This document shows, one piece after another, positions 63,961 to 64,000 of a DNA stretch of 64,000 nt; positions within the stretch are counted from its first letter, which is position 1; the number at the start of each line of letters is the position of its first letter. The position numbers were made by a program, and so were the translations under genes. The stretch covers positions 11,472,280-11,536,279 of the forward strand of contig CM034108.1 in NCBI GenBank assembly GCA_019914945.1, in the 5' to 3' direction. Source of the stretch: Typha latifolia. Its lineage: Eukaryota > Streptophyta > Magnoliopsida > Poales > Typhaceae. The notes beneath the pieces were generated by a model. It was not told where the DNA came from. It saw only the letters and a list, made by a program, of their open reading frames with translations, and searched no databases.

Positions 63961-64000
63961 ATGCATCACTTGCCTAGCACAGACAATCAGTAAGCCTAAA

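Overview
This is nuclear DNA of a flowering plant. The genes are intron-rich with GT-AG splice sites, the flanks are AT-rich, and there are several non-autonomous transposons, SINE/LINE scraps and long GA/CT microsatellites. All recognised proteins are plant-type. Exons are not GC-biased as in grasses and the proteins feel monocot-like, so a non-grass monocot is a guess only. No bacterial, viral, rRNA, tRNA or CRISPR feature was seen.

Layout, left to right: (1) 26-10300, minus: an ARF GTPase-activating protein of the AGD5/NEVERSHED type, 3' end outside the window, with a nested transposon insertion in intron 6. (2) 13983-21299, plus: a nine-exon gene whose N-terminal half resembles the head of FAM21, a WASH-complex subunit. 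(3) 22795-23490, plus: a two-exon gene for an unrecognised plant protein of about 195 aa. (4) 24235-26308, minus: a seven-helix-type TMEM184/LAZ1-like (DUF300) membrane protein with a separate 5'UTR exon. (5) 27.3-32.8 kb: mostly empty AT-rich DNA with a microsatellite and a fold-back repeat. (6) 32785-32955, minus: a 56-aa Cys-rich protein. (7) 34639-34754, minus: an orphan coding fragment. (8) 35180-43863, minus: a complete 13-exon SCAMP gene. (9) 45607-63410, minus: the last 28 exons of a BIG5/BEN1/MIN7-type ARF guanine-nucleotide exchange factor, its 5' end outside the window. One 5.9-kb intron of this gene is packed with transposons that retain target-site duplications.

Exon joins were made by hand. 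Each was checked for splice dinucleotides and for reading-frame phase, and every junction in the five multi-exon genes keeps the frame.

Taken together, an ARF-GAP, an ARF-GEF, a SCAMP and a FAM21-like protein lie within 64 kb. All four families act at the trans-Golgi network, endosomes or plasma membrane. Whether this is coincidence or conserved synteny cannot be decided from the sequence. The most novel items are the FAM21-like gene with a probable GC-AG intron, the unrecognised 22.8-kb gene, the orphan fragment at 34.7 kb, and at least two short TIR-transposon families repeatedly inserted in introns of these genes.
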